NCBI GenBank assembly: GCA_963777435.1
Contig: CAVZQT010000001.1
Location: forward strand, 806,001-870,000
Direction of reading: 5' to 3'
DNA length: 64,000 bases
Source: AP-15 sp963777435
GTDB taxonomy: Bacteria > Pseudomonadota > Alphaproteobacteria > ATCC43930 > CGMCC-115725
The translations under genes were made by a program, and so were the position numbers. Of this stretch, positions 46,245 to 56,169 are shown in pieces; positions within the stretch are counted from its first letter, which is position 1; each line of letters opens with the position of its first letter. The notes below the pieces were generated by a model. The model did no database searches. It was not told where the DNA came from and saw only the letters and a list, made by a program, of their open reading frames with translations.

Positions 46245-47816
46245 TCACGGCGCGGAAAGCAGCTTGTTAACGCTCGCCGAGAAAGGCGCGGTCTTGACGA
46301 GGAAGCCGTCGATCGTGCGCCAAGCGCTATTCGGATCTTCCGTTTCGGTATGGGTGACCACGGCAGTTACCGGGGAAATTGCCGAGAGCCGCAGGGAGTT
46401 TAATGCCTGGTCCAGACGGGCCCTAATCCCGGTCCCCGCCGGCCGGCCATCGACCCAGAGCGTAGTGGCAACAGCAACATAACGGCTGCCTTGCTGAGTT
46501 TCGGTAACGCTCCACACCGGCGCTTCCGGTCCTGCGCCTCCGCGAATACCCTGGGTTTGCCGAATAATATCGCCTCCCCGTCCGAGTTCAGCGTCGCGCA
46601 ACGACGCGAATAGCGGCCGTACCCCGATGCGGGGCGGAAAGCGATGAAACGTAGCCATAAAAACACGATCATCGCAGCGGTAGGCAATCGCGCCCGTGCC
46701 GCGCGCATCGATCGCGCTTGCGGCGTTTGCAGCGGCGACTGGGTCTGACGACGGGATCATTGTGCACCCCGCCAAGGCCGGTGGTGTTGCGATCACCGCG
46801 GCGACCGCCGCATCGGGGCCGAGTTCATCGAGGTAATTTGCGGCGACGCGCGGCATTGTCGCCAGCAGCACAACGAGCACAACTGCGGCAAACGCCGCGC
46901 CGGTGAAGCGGCCTGCCACCGGGGCATTGGCGCGAATGGGCGCGCGCCGTTCTTGTCGAAACGCCAGCCCCATCAACACCAGAACTGTCCCTACAATGAC
47001 GTAGAACAGCCAGCCCCACAGGACGTGGCCTGTCTCGATCGCCTGGGCATTGCCAATAAAATGGGCGATCAGAATGATGCCAAACACACGGAAATCGTTG
47101 GCAATTACCGCGACCGCAAAAGCCGCTGCAACAAACAACACCCGTCTAAGCGGGCTCGTGTAAACTAGGCAGGCAAAAAATACCGAGAACGCAGCCGACG
47201 CTATAAGAAACCGCAGGCCGGAACAGGCCTGGTGAACCAGAAACGTTCCCTCCGGTATTTCGATCACGATGCCATCGGCAAAATTTGGGATGCCGACCAG
47301 ACTGAGGCCGATCGTAGTGAACCGAACCGCAAGGCTCTGTAAGGGAGGGATCAGAAACTCGCCAAATGGCACAAGAAAGAACAAGTACAGCAGTGGAGCG
47401 GCAAGGGCGCGCCACATCGAGGGTCCCAGAACCGACGCGATCATGATTTGGAGCAATGCCATCGCCATCAATTGGCGGGCTTCCATGATGCCGAGCCGGT
47501 CTGCGACAAGCCATATCGCGGCCGCCGGGATCGCTAGAAGTGCTACAACGAGTGAGGGGCGCAACGGGGTTGCCCTGGCGATATCGCGACGGTCCCAGGC
47601 GAGGTAGAGCGCTACTGGCAGAACGAGGAAACAATGACTGTAGGCGTCCGAGTTCATCCAGACGGTAATCGCCGCGGTGATCTCCGGATAAAAAATAATC
47701 GCAAACGAAAGAAGACCGATCGCAAGAGCGGCGCCGGCAACCGCCCAGTCACGAGCCGGTGAGGCAAGTCGTGCTATTGCCGACACCGGCGATGGAGAGG
47801 AGTTGGTATTCACCAT
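46245..47816 (-). CDS. Exosortase fused to EpsI domain (XrtA/EpsI type)
   Basis: 523 residues. The N-terminal exosortase domain (about 1-300, 8 TM) has the catalytic set: Cys198 in HQACSGLRF, Arg243 in NDFRVFG and His252 in AHFIG. The C-terminal ~220 residues (RRAPIRANAPVAGRFTG onward, TQGIRGGAGPEAPVWSV) form an EpsI-like (DUF3485) periplasmic domain. Exosortases sort PEP-CTERM proteins and are linked to exopolysaccharide loci. No PEP-CTERM protein and no other EPS gene is in this window. Start codon support is weak (GGTAACGTCCGATA). Confidence 0.87.
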   Translation of the reverse strand: MVNTNSSPSPVSAIARLASPARDWAVAGAALAIGLLSFAIIFYPEITAAITVWMNSDAYSHCFLVLPVALYLAWDRRDIARATPLRPSLVVALLAIPAAAIWLVADRLGIMEARQLMAMALLQIMIASVLGPSMWRALAAPLLYLFFLVPFGEFLIPPLQSLAVRFTTIGLSLVGIPNFADGIVIEIPEGTFLVHQACSGLRFLIASAAFSVFFACLVYTSPLRRVLFVAAAFAVAVIANDFRVFGIILIAHFIGNAQAIETGHVLWGWLFYVIVGTVLVLMGLAFRQERRAPIRANAPVAGRFTGAAFAAVVLVVLLATMPRVAANYLDELGPDAAVAAVIATPPALAGCTMIPSSDPVAAANAASAIDARGTGAIAYRCDDRVFMATFHRFPPRIGVRPLFASLRDAELGRGGDIIRQTQGIRGGAGPEAPVWSVTETQQGSRYVAVATTLWVDGRPAGTGIRARLDQALNSLRLSAISPVTAVVTHTETEDPNSAWRTIDGFLVKTAPFSASVNKLLSAP

Positions 47817-47859
47817 TATCGGACGTTACCGAAAAGAGATCGGACGCCGGATTAATCGC

Positions 47860-48015
47860 CTATTCCGCCCGGCGTGTGTCCGGGAGCCCTCTAAATGGCT
47901 GGTGCATGCGGATTGCCGATCCGTTGATCTTGGGCTCACGCAGGACAACGGTCTCCGGCAAGCGCAGCTGGTGGGGGGCATCATTCTGTATCGCCTGTAA
48001 GTTAATAGATTACGT
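47860..48015 (-). pseudogene. C-terminal gene fragment upstream of the exosortase
   Basis: Minus-strand frame reading NLQAIQNDAPHQLRLPETVV, LREPKINGSAIRMHQPFRG, LPDTRRAE then TAG at 47862-47860. It has codon use like a real gene but no start codon, and TAA interrupts the frame just upstream at about 48021. It may be the 3' end of a lost glycosyltransferase or exosortase-linked gene. Family unknown. Confidence 0.35.
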
Positions 48016-48569
48016 CCGTATTAGACGGACAGATTCGAGATATAGATTGTTAACGTAGCTTTGATGCACGATTTGAGCTCAGCTTCTCGTCGCGTGATTT
48101 GGATTTGAAGAAAATTGGTGACCAGATAGGATAACTTGCATTGCAGCCACAATGACAGAAACCGGTTTTTGAGGCAAGGCGCACTTGGGTCCGGCGACCC
48201 TTTAGCCGCCGACCGTCTCGGTTGGAAGGTGTTAGAGCCACAGCCCGTCTCTTGGATGAGAAGCAAAGGACACACCGCAACTGCCAGCCGTCAAGATCGT
48301 TGTCCCGCGAAAACAGCGCTCAGGTCCGCGCCTGAGAAGACATCAACTATTGCACACTCGGTCGCAGTTAAGCGCAGTTCCACCGCGCAAGTTTATAATC
48401 TGATCACCGACGGCCGATCGAAGTCCAAATCACCGGTGACGTCTATCCTTGCGGAGCGGATCAGAGCATGGTCTGTCGCGTTTCGACACGCCTTTGTAGC
48501 GGGACCGCATCTTGAACCCCGGGCTAAGAAAATTTACCTTTGCAATGTAAACTGCAAAATGGGGCGGGC
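48016..48569. other. Gene-free, AT-richer tract
   Basis: About 550 bp with lower GC and no plausible coding frame. It separates the exosortase region from the small gene at 48570 and may mark a recombination or deletion border. Confidence 0.4.
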
Positions 48570-49037
48570 ATGCGCACTGTTGTCCTGAGACTGCGCCGCG
48601 CCGATCTCTCGGCAGAGATGGCCGCGATGCGCGGATGGCTCGATGAAAATCGCTGTCAACCGTCAAGATTTGTTTGCAACCAATACGAAGACACCACCGT
48701 CCTCCAGGTCGAATTCAAACAAGACAGCGAAGCGGAGTCATTCAAGGCTAAATTTGAACCGTCAACTGTTCCTCGGCACTCACCAAAACGGCCTTTAGTA
48801 CATGAGCCGCGGGAGCAGAGTCTTGTCCCAGATGGCTGGTCTCCGACCGCTACCGACCCGGAATCGATGCTTCAAGTTTGTCGCTGGCGGATAATGGCGG
48901 AAGAGGTCCGCACCAAGTCCGAAGGCCTCTCGACAACAACGGCTAAGGAAACGCTGCAGGTCGTGGCCCAGGTGTGGGACAAAATGGCCGAGAACTTGGA
49001 AAAACGGTTGATGAGTTCAAGGCAGCTTAGACGGTGA
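48570..49037 (+). CDS. Hypothetical protein, 155 aa
   Basis: Starts MRTVVLRLRRADLSAEMAAMRG after GGGGCGGGC. The N-terminal half (about 1-60) looks like a small alpha/beta domain (SRFVCNQYEDTTVLQVEFKQD). The C-terminal half is helical (MAEEVRTKSEGLSTTTAKET, QVWDKMAENLEKRL). No signal peptide, family unknown. Confidence 0.6.
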   Translation: MRTVVLRLRRADLSAEMAAMRGWLDENRCQPSRFVCNQYEDTTVLQVEFKQDSEAESFKAKFEPSTVPRHSPKRPLVHEPREQSLVPDGWSPTATDPESMLQVCRWRIMAEEVRTKSEGLSTTTAKETLQVVAQVWDKMAENLEKRLMSSRQLRR

Positions 49038-49123
49038 TCGCCGTTTAAGCAGGCCCTCGATTGAGCGCCCGCATGCCGCTTTCCGCACGTCGGGGACGGA
49101 TCAGCGAGGGCTCAAATCGATCT

Positions 49124-50440
49124 CTATCGCATGTTGCCCGTATGCCCGAGCGAGTAGCGGCCCGGTTGCGGCCACACCGTTAGGCCGTGCGGCTCCTTGC
49201 CAACGCTTATTTGCCTGACCGCGCCCGTCTTGGTGTCAATATCGTAAACAACATTGTCGTAGCGGCCGGACAGCCACAAATCTTTGCCGTCGACGCTGAC
49301 ATTGCCCATGTCCGGGCTGCCGCCGCCCGGGATCGGCCAAGTCTTTTCGACTGTTCGGGTTGCAAAATCGATGACGCTGATGCTCCCCGGCCCATGCGGC
49401 GCACCGTGAACCCTGTGCGAGCCGCGATTGGAGACGTAGAGCCTCGTCCCATCGCGGCTGGGATATAGTCCGTGGGTGCCGATCCCGGTCGGGATGAAGC
49501 CAACTTTGGCGAAAGTATCGCCGTCGACCAGGAAGACCCCGTCGGCGAGCATGTCCGCGACATAGAAAACCCGGCCGTCAGGCGCGACGCGAATGTCCTG
49601 CAGCATCCCGCGACTGTTGAGCCTCAGATAGCCGACTACCTGGTGGTTGACCATGTCGATTTTGACCAGCCCGCCACCGCGAAACTCGCAGGTAAAGATC
49701 GCATAGCGGCCGTCGATGGAAAAATCTGCGTGGTTGATTCCCGAACAGGCCGGGGTCGGCAGCGATTGTTGTAATGCCATCGTATGCGGATCACGGAAAT
49801 CGAGTCGCTTCAGCCGCTCGGCGACGACAATCGCCGACTTGCCATCGGGCGTGAAATACATGTTGTAAGGGTCGGCAACCAGAATTCGTTCGCCCGGCCT
49901 GCCGGTCTTGGGATCGATCGGGGTCAGACTGCCATCCGCACGGCGTCGGCCGTTATTCGCGACCCACAATGTTTGCAGGTCCCAGGAGGGGACAACGTGT
50001 TGCGGCAAAAACCCGACCGGAAAGCGGTCGACCACTTTGTGGGTCGCCGGGTCGATCACATAAACGTCGTTTGAGCGCAGATTGGGGACGTAAACCCGCG
50101 TCAAGGCGCCCGCGACCGCCGGACTGAGCATGTTTGCGCCGGCCGCGCTGTAGAGATTGGCCGCATCTAAGACCGCCAACATCCCCGGCACGGTTTGGAC
50201 GGGGGCAGGGTGGGGCGGTGCTGCGGGCGTGGCCGCAACAGCGGGGGGAGCTGCCGCCGGCTTTGGTGTGACCGCCGATTGCGCGACTTGGACGATTGCC
50301 GCGGCAGCCGAGCATAACAGCCCGTAGCCGCCCTGAACGCTTGCCGGCCAAATCGGCAGAGCGCAGGCTAAAACTCCGAGAGCCAAAAATGGGACGATCC
50401 ACACGGCTATCCGTAACCAGCGGCGCATTAACAGCGGCAA
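49124..50440 (-). CDS. Membrane-anchored YVTN-type beta-propeller protein
   Basis: About 438 residues: an N-terminal membrane segment (IAVWIVPFLALGVLACALPIW), a Pro/Ala linker (about 65-90), then a 7-bladed propeller with YVTN-like repeats (TRVYVPNLRSNDVYVIDPAT, TLWVANNGRR, YVSNRGSHRVHG, PDMGNVSVDGKDLWLSGRYD). Probably a periplasmic binding or scaffolding protein. A TTG at 50440 has GGAGG 5 bp before it and is taken as the start; ATG at 50428 is the alternative. Confidence 0.75.
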   Translation of the reverse strand: MPLLMRRWLRIAVWIVPFLALGVLACALPIWPASVQGGYGLLCSAAAAIVQVAQSAVTPKPAAAPPAVAATPAAPPHPAPVQTVPGMLAVLDAANLYSAAGANMLSPAVAGALTRVYVPNLRSNDVYVIDPATHKVVDRFPVGFLPQHVVPSWDLQTLWVANNGRRRADGSLTPIDPKTGRPGERILVADPYNMYFTPDGKSAIVVAERLKRLDFRDPHTMALQQSLPTPACSGINHADFSIDGRYAIFTCEFRGGGLVKIDMVNHQVVGYLRLNSRGMLQDIRVAPDGRVFYVADMLADGVFLVDGDTFAKVGFIPTGIGTHGLYPSRDGTRLYVSNRGSHRVHGAPHGPGSISVIDFATRTVEKTWPIPGGGSPDMGNVSVDGKDLWLSGRYDNVVYDIDTKTGAVRQISVGKEPHGLTVWPQPGRYSLGHTGNMR

Positions 50441-50491
50441 AAAAGCCTCCGAACACAAAGTGCAACTAAAACGTGCCGGTCAATTCGCCTT

Positions 50492-51292
50492 TCAGCGTTG
50501 GGCGGTGGCGGTCCTGATCGCGGCGACGGTGCGCGCAACGATGAGATCGACCCCCAGCTGGCCGAGCGCCGCGCTGGCATGACGCGGGTCGCCATGGGTA
50601 CCGTCGCCGGGCTTGGTTTCACCGAGCATGTCCGGGCGGACCAGGGCGGGGTCGGTGGCCATCATCAGCGAGGTGTCGAGCAGCCCCGCATGGCTGCCGA
50701 TCTCGGCTTCGCTGTAGCCCTTGCTCTTTAGCAATTGACCGAATTCGGTCTCGCTCGCGCGGTAATATTCGGTCAGTGCGTAGGCGCGCACTGGGGTTGC
50801 GGCCCAGTCCCGGTCAAGCCGCTGGGCAACCGCCTCGTCATCCTTTTGATAGCCACCATGGTCCCCGAGAAAGACGATGTTGCGGAAACCGGCGAGCTTG
50901 AAGCTTTTTGCCGCGTATTCGAGGGTGGTTTCAAAAGCGGTAGCGGGGACCGTGATGGTTCCCGGGAACTTGAGGTGTCCTTCCGGCTTGTCGACATTGC
51001 CTTCGGGTACGTAGGCAATGACTGGCGCCACTAGTGCGTTACCGAGCACTTGCGCGATTTTCCCGGCTAGCACCTTGACCCGCACATTGTGCTTGCCGAG
51101 CGCCATTTGCGGGCCGTTCTGCTCGGTTCCGCCGATCGGAACGAGGATTGTTGTCTTGCCTGCCAGAATGTCGGTGCGCAGTTCAGGCCAGGTCAGGTCT
51201 TCAAGATAGACGCTTCCCGACGACTCGGCCGCCCCCGCCACGGTGGTGCCGATCAGCAGAAGTAAAAGGGCAAACAGAAGTCGTCTCGCCAT
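50492..51292 (-). CDS. Exported creatininase-family protein
   Basis: 266 residues with a signal peptide (LLFALLLLLIGTTVAGA). Creatininase-fold markers: TTILVPIGGTEQNGPQMALGKHN, GHLKFPGTITV and FLGDHGGYQKD. In classic creatinine amidohydrolases the first motif is TEQHGPHLPxxTD; here the first His is Asn and the Asp region reads GKHN, so the metal site is of the variant type seen in exported family members. Amidohydrolase on an unknown periplasmic substrate. Confidence 0.78.
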   Translation of the reverse strand: MARRLLFALLLLLIGTTVAGAAESSGSVYLEDLTWPELRTDILAGKTTILVPIGGTEQNGPQMALGKHNVRVKVLAGKIAQVLGNALVAPVIAYVPEGNVDKPEGHLKFPGTITVPATAFETTLEYAAKSFKLAGFRNIVFLGDHGGYQKDDEAVAQRLDRDWAATPVRAYALTEYYRASETEFGQLLKSKGYSEAEIGSHAGLLDTSLMMATDPALVRPDMLGETKPGDGTHGDPRHASAALGQLGVDLIVARTVAAIRTATAQR

Positions 51293-51573
51293 CGCCGCAA
51301 CCCCCCGGTGCCAGCCCGCCGCGCGAGGGTGGCTTACGCCGTTAGCGCCGCCCGGGCAACGGCCGTCGGCGGCGTGCGAAACGAGGGCGGAACAACGAAG
51401 CTCGGCATTCGATCTGTTGCGCAGGATTTCTAAACTCGGCGCCAGATTGACGTCAGAAATATGACGACCGAACCGGCCATCTTGCAGTTCGTGTGCGGTG
51501 CTGTCAGACCAGGACGCTCGCCAACGGCGGCGAATTGAATACGATTACTGCTCGACCGAACCTGCGGCGAAGG

Positions 51574-52794
51574 TCAGGGAACGGAGTGCGAAATCAGCGC
51601 GGCGGCAACGCAGAAGATCACGATCGCAAGCGGTGGAACGCGCCAGCGCTCGAGTAGAAGGAAGCCCGTCAACGCAATTGCGACATCTCGGCTATTGTTG
51701 ATGGCACTGGTCCAGATCGGGTTGTAGAGAGCGGCGCCAAGAACTCCGACCACGGCGGCATTGATGCCAGCCAAAGCAGCCCGGGCCGCGGGGTGGTGCC
51801 CGAGCCACAGCCATACCCGCAACCCCGCCAGGGCGACCAGCATTCCCGGCAGAAACATGAAAATCAGCGCGACGCTCGCCCACAGCAGAGCTTGTCCAGC
51901 GGGCGCCACGACGGCGCCAAGATAGGCGGAGAACGTAAACAGCGGCCCCGGAATTGCCTGTGCGACGCCATAGCCGGCGAGAAAGGTGCTGTCGGACAGC
52001 CAGCCTTGCGGCACCAGAGCATCGCGCAATAGCGGCAACACTACGTGTCCGCCGCCAAAGACAAGCGCACCCGCCTTGTAGAAGATGCCTGCTAAAGCCA
52101 GTAGGCTGTGGGGCGCCGCGGCGCCGGCTAGCGGCAATGCGATCAGCAGCACCAGAAACAGCGCAAGCGCCGCCCCGCCCGTCCGCAACGTCACCGGCAT
52201 TGCCGGTAAGCCGGGTGCAGCCGGCAGGTCGCGGCACAACAGCGCCCCGCCGACTGCACCGATCAGCAATGCACCGATCTGGACCACGGGGCCGCTGACC
52301 ACCAGCAGAAGCGCCGCCGCAAGCAATGCCAACGCCGCCCGCGGTCGGTCGGGGCACAGATTGCGCCCCATGCTCCAAACCGCTTGCGCGACGACCGCAA
52401 CCGCAACCAGCTTTAACCCATGCAACACCGCGTCCGTCGTCGGTCCCTCGAGACGCGGGGCCAACAGCGCGAAGCCGAACATGACGATCGCGGAGGGCAA
52501 GGTGAAACCCGCCCAGGCGGCAAACGCGCCACCCCAGCCGGCGCGGCGCAGTCCGATCAGGTAGCCGACCTGACTGCTCGCAGGCCCCGGCACCATTTGG
52601 CACAAGGCCACCAGCCCGGCGTAATCCTCCGGGGACAGCCATCGCCGCTGCCGGACATAGGTCCGCTCGTAATATCCGAGATGGGCGATCGGGCCGCCGA
52701 ACGAGGTCAGCCCGAGCCGCAGCGCCACCCAAAAAACCTCACCCGCGCGGCCGCGGGGAGGTTCGATGACGGAGGATGTAGCGGTCTCGCTCAT
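51574..52794 (-). CDS. chrA: Chromate transporter ChrA (long form)
   Basis: 406 residues with two homologous halves. Half 1: LGLTSFGGPIAHLGYYERTYV and CQMVPGPASSQVGYLIGLRRAG. Half 2: YKAGALVFGGGHVVLPLLRDAL and YGVAQAIPGPLFTFSAYLGAV. The duplicated GGP/PGP motifs are characteristic of ChrA, a chromate efflux pump. The ATG at 52794 follows CCCGGAGACCGCG; the frame extends to 52881. No chrB sensor is adjacent. Confidence 0.9.
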   Translation of the reverse strand: MSETATSSVIEPPRGRAGEVFWVALRLGLTSFGGPIAHLGYYERTYVRQRRWLSPEDYAGLVALCQMVPGPASSQVGYLIGLRRAGWGGAFAAWAGFTLPSAIVMFGFALLAPRLEGPTTDAVLHGLKLVAVAVVAQAVWSMGRNLCPDRPRAALALLAAALLLVVSGPVVQIGALLIGAVGGALLCRDLPAAPGLPAMPVTLRTGGAALALFLVLLIALPLAGAAAPHSLLALAGIFYKAGALVFGGGHVVLPLLRDALVPQGWLSDSTFLAGYGVAQAIPGPLFTFSAYLGAVVAPAGQALLWASVALIFMFLPGMLVALAGLRVWLWLGHHPAARAALAGINAAVVGVLGAALYNPIWTSAINNSRDVAIALTGFLLLERWRVPPLAIVIFCVAAALISHSVP

Positions 52795-52936
52795 CGCGGT
52801 CTCCGGGCCTGTTACGCTGATTGATGCTGATGGCGCCTCGACCCTGCGGCCTTCAATCGTGATTGCAGCCCGATGGAACACGAAGTACAGCGAACCAGCG
52901 AAGATAATACCGCGAGAAGGTGCCGCGATACCCGTC

Positions 52937-54968
52937 TCAACGGGTCAGGGTCACGTTCGACGGGCGGTAGAGTTGGGTAGGGAGCGGTTCCGGCGCTGGC
53001 GGCGGCGACGGGCGGAAGAGCCCGAGCAGGCCTTCGAAGAACCCGCGGACCGGCGCGGCGACAGCGGCCACGCCGGTCGGCGGTGGGGCGCTCGGCAGCG
53101 GCCTGACCGGCATCGAGCGAGTCGCCGCCAGCATAAAGCTGCGCCACGCTTGAGCGGGCAGCGACCCGCCGGTCACCTTGTTCATCGGCGCGTTGTTGTC
53201 GTTGCCGAACCACACGCCGGTGACGAGATCGGCGGTATAACCGACGAACCACGCGTCGCGGTAATCTTGGGTGGTGCCGGTCTTGCCGGCGGCCGGCCGA
53301 GGCAAATGGGCGTTGCGCCCGGTTCCGTGGTCGATGACCCCGGCGAGCATGTCGTTCATCTCGCCGACCATTTCCGGACTGACGACCAGCCCCGGCCCCG
53401 AGCCGCTGCGGCGGAACAACACATGTCCACCGCTGTCGCGAATTTCGGCGATTCCATAAGCCCACACGCCGATGCCGCCATTGGCGAACGGCGCATACGC
53501 GGCGGTCAGTTCCAGCAGGTTCACGTCGTCGGTGCCGAGCGCGATGCTCGCATCCCGCGTCAATGGGGTCGAGATCCCCAGCCGGTGCGCCGCGGCAACG
53601 ACATTGTCGATCCCCGCACGGATGGCGACCTGCACCGCGATCGTATTGATCGATTGCGCCAACGCCTCGGCGAGGGTCATGTCGCCCTCGTAGCGATTTC
53701 CGTAATCTCGCGGGCGCCAGGAGCCGATTTGGATCGGTCCGTCGACAAAATGGTCCGAGGGGCGCATTCCCGCCTCAAGTCCCGCTAGGTAGACGAACGG
53801 CTTGAAGGCCGAGCCCGGCTGACGCTGCGCCTGGGTCGCGCGATTAAACTGGCTGGCATCGTAATTGCGCCCGCCGACCATCGCCCGCACTGCACCGTCA
53901 GGCGACATTGCAACGAGCGCACCCTGGCTCACCGCGTCGCGAGCGCCATCGCGGGCCAGGGTCTCGGCGATTGTCGCTTCCGCCTCGGCCTGCGTAAACG
54001 GATCAAGGGTCGTTACAACCGTCAGATCCCGGCTGTTCGGTCCGACGAAATCGGTTAGCTGGGCGGCAATCCAATCCGCGAAATAGCGGTTTCCGGGGCG
54101 GGCAGTCGCGATCGCGCCGAGCTCGCTTTGTTCGCGACCGGCGGTTTGAGCCTCGCCCGCAGTGATATAGCCGGCCTCGACCATGCTAGCGAGCACCTGC
54201 GCGGTGCGTGCCGTCGCAAGATCACGATCGCGGATGGGATTGAAGCGCGCCGGCGCCTTCAACAGACCGGCGATCATAGCACTTTTATAGAGATCGAGCC
54301 GCGAGGCCGAACTCGGCAAAATAGCGATGCGCGGCGGCATCGACGCCATAAGTGCCGGCGCCGAGATATACGCGATTGAGGTAGATTTCGAGGATCTGAT
54401 CTTTGGTAAATCTGTGCTCGAGCCACAAGGCGAGCAGGATCTCGCGAACTTTTCGAGAAAAGCTTCGCTCCGAGGTCAGGAACAGATTTTTCGCAAGCTG
54501 CTGGGTAATGGTGCTGCCGCCCTCGACGACATGCCCGGCGCTGAGATCGGCGATTGCCGCGCGCAGCAAACCGAGCGGATCGATCCCGAAATGATGAAAA
54601 AAACGCCGGTCCTCGGTCGCGATCACCGCTTGCGGCAGATAGCGCGACATCTCCCGCAAACTGAGCGGCCGCCCGAACAGATCGCCATAGGTCGCGAGCA
54701 GGCTCCGATCGGCGGCGAGAATCGTGACACTCGGTCGCCGCTGTGATTGCGCCAATTGGCTGGTGTCCGGCAGGGTCAGCGCGAAATAGCCGACCACCCC
54801 TCCGCCAATAACCAAGAGCCACAGAAGCAGCAGGGTCGCGAGCCGCGCGAATGCGCCTTGCCAGGACCGCATGCGCTCCCCGCGACGCGGCGCCGGCGGC
54901 CGCGCGCGACCTTTGCGCGGCGGCTGTGGCCGGTCGGCGGGATCTGCGCGCAGCCGCGGATCAGGCAT
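52937..54968 (-). pseudogene. Class A penicillin-binding protein (PBP1A-type), one frameshift
   Basis: Bifunctional peptidoglycan synthase. Upstream half (54968-54300): a membrane anchor (LATLLLLWLLVIGGGVVGYF), then the glycosyltransferase domain with AVIATEDRRFFHHFGIDPLG and GGSTITQQLAKNLFL. Downstream half: transpeptidase motifs GSAFKPFVYL (Ser-x-x-Lys), QSINTIAV (Ser-x-Asn) and AAGKTGTTQD (Lys-Thr-Gly). The halves are in different frames; at about 54310 the text CCGAGTTCGGCC has one T too many, since without it RYFAESASRLDLYKSAMIAGL would read through. Either a real null allele or a sequence error. Confidence 0.82.
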
Positions 54969-55210
54969 TGCCAGTCGCCATATCGATGCTGACCTTCACT
55001 CCGTCGCTTTGGCCTAATCATTGGATGGCGTCCCGTCCAACCGCTTCTTTATGGCAAAGGGTTGGCAACACTCCGGTGCGGGTTTCCATTCGCCACCAGC
55101 GGCGGAACCGCTACGCGCATGCGGTTGTTTTGATGACAATCACGGATGAAGCGCGGCTATCGCTTTTTTGCTAAAAAGGGATGGCAGCGCAACCTGCGGG
55201 AGCGACAACC

Positions 55211-55741
55211 ATGGCTGGGCCGACCGAATCGACCAGAGACGGCAGCCAAGCGCAGCCGAATATGGGACGGGCGAAAATGATTTTGACCGAACTTGCCGAC
55301 GCCGCCCAATCGGCGGCATTGTCGGTTGTTGACGAACAAAGGGCCCGCGCCGCGGCGCAGGTCGGCAGCATCGCCGAGGCGGTGCGCGCTGCTGGACGCT
55401 CGCTGGAGCAGTCGCAAAGCGCGGCCGCGGCGGAATACATCAATTCGACAGCCCGACAGATCGAGTCGGTTGCCGATGCGATCCGGTCGCGCAATTGGAG
55501 CGGATTGGTTTCGGATGTCGAATATGTGGCGCACCGGTCGCCAACCATGTTTGTTGCCGGAGCGGTGGCGCTGGGCTTTATCGCCGGCCGCTTCTTGGCG
55601 GCGTTGCGCGAGCCGGAGCCGTCTGAGGGCATGGCCCGCCGGGCGACGGAAAACACGGTTACCGCCGCAGTCTCGAGCGCCAGCGGTAATGGTCAGCTGG
55701 TCGATTGGCCTCCGCCGACGGAAGCGCGGGAGCTGTCGTGA
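55211..55741 (+). CDS. YqjD/ElaB-like tail-anchored protein
   Basis: 176 residues: a polar N-terminus, a long Ala/Glu-rich coiled coil (AKMILTELADAAQSAALSVV, AVRAAGRSLEQSQSAAAAEY), a DUF883-like VEYVAHRSPTMFVAGAVALGFIAGRFL membrane anchor (in part) and a short tail. First gene of a coupled set with the holin-like and DUF3618 genes, as in E. coli yqjD-yqjE. GCGGGAGCGACAACC precedes the ATG at 55211; an ATG at 55181 is also in frame. Confidence 0.7.
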   Translation: MAGPTESTRDGSQAQPNMGRAKMILTELADAAQSAALSVVDEQRARAAAQVGSIAEAVRAAGRSLEQSQSAAAAEYINSTARQIESVADAIRSRNWSGLVSDVEYVAHRSPTMFVAGAVALGFIAGRFLAALREPEPSEGMARRATENTVTAAVSSASGNGQLVDWPPPTEARELS

Positions 55742-56169
55742 CTCCCCCAGACGATTTTGCCGGGCGTGAAGAGCCGCCTTTTCGGCCAAGTCGGGAGCGT
55801 CCGATCGGCGCTTTATTCACTGACCTGACCGAAGATCTGGGCCGGCTGTTCAGGCTCGAAATCGCTTTGTTCAAACGCGAGCTGGCCGAGAAGGCGGGGC
55901 GGCTCGGGCGCGGCGGCGCCGCCATCGCAGCTGGCGGGGCAATCGCCTTTAGCGCTTGGCTGGTCCTTTTGGCGGCGGCGGTCCTGGGGTTGTCCACCGT
56001 CCTGGCCCCCTGGCTCGCGGCTCTGATCATCGGTGTCGTCGTGCTTGTGATCGCGGCGATATTGCTCCTCCTCGGCAAGCGTTGGCTAAGCGCTCAGGGT
56101 CTCGTGCCGCGGCGCACGCTCAATACGCTGCGGGAGGATGGAGCGTGGATCAAGGAGCGCGTGTCATGA
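55738..56169 (+). CDS. YqjE-like phage-holin superfamily membrane protein
   Basis: 143 residues of the PF07332 (Holin-X/YqjE) family: FTDLTEDLGRLFRLEIALFKREL amphipathic region (in part), two membrane helices (IAAGGAIAFSAWLVLLAAAVLGL and ALIIGVVVLVIAAILLLLG) and a basic tail. The start is GTG at 55738, overlapping the previous stop (GTGA). Not a phage lysis gene in this setting; a membrane-organising role is more likely. Confidence 0.8.
   Translation: MTPPDDFAGREEPPFRPSRERPIGALFTDLTEDLGRLFRLEIALFKRELAEKAGRLGRGGAAIAAGGAIAFSAWLVLLAAAVLGLSTVLAPWLAALIIGVVVLVIAAILLLLGKRWLSAQGLVPRRTLNTLREDGAWIKERVS

Noticed and set aside
55738..56169. Holin-family gene as a sign of prophage
   Set aside because: No endolysin, integrase or phage structural gene nearby; the neighbours are YqjD-like and DUF3618 genes.
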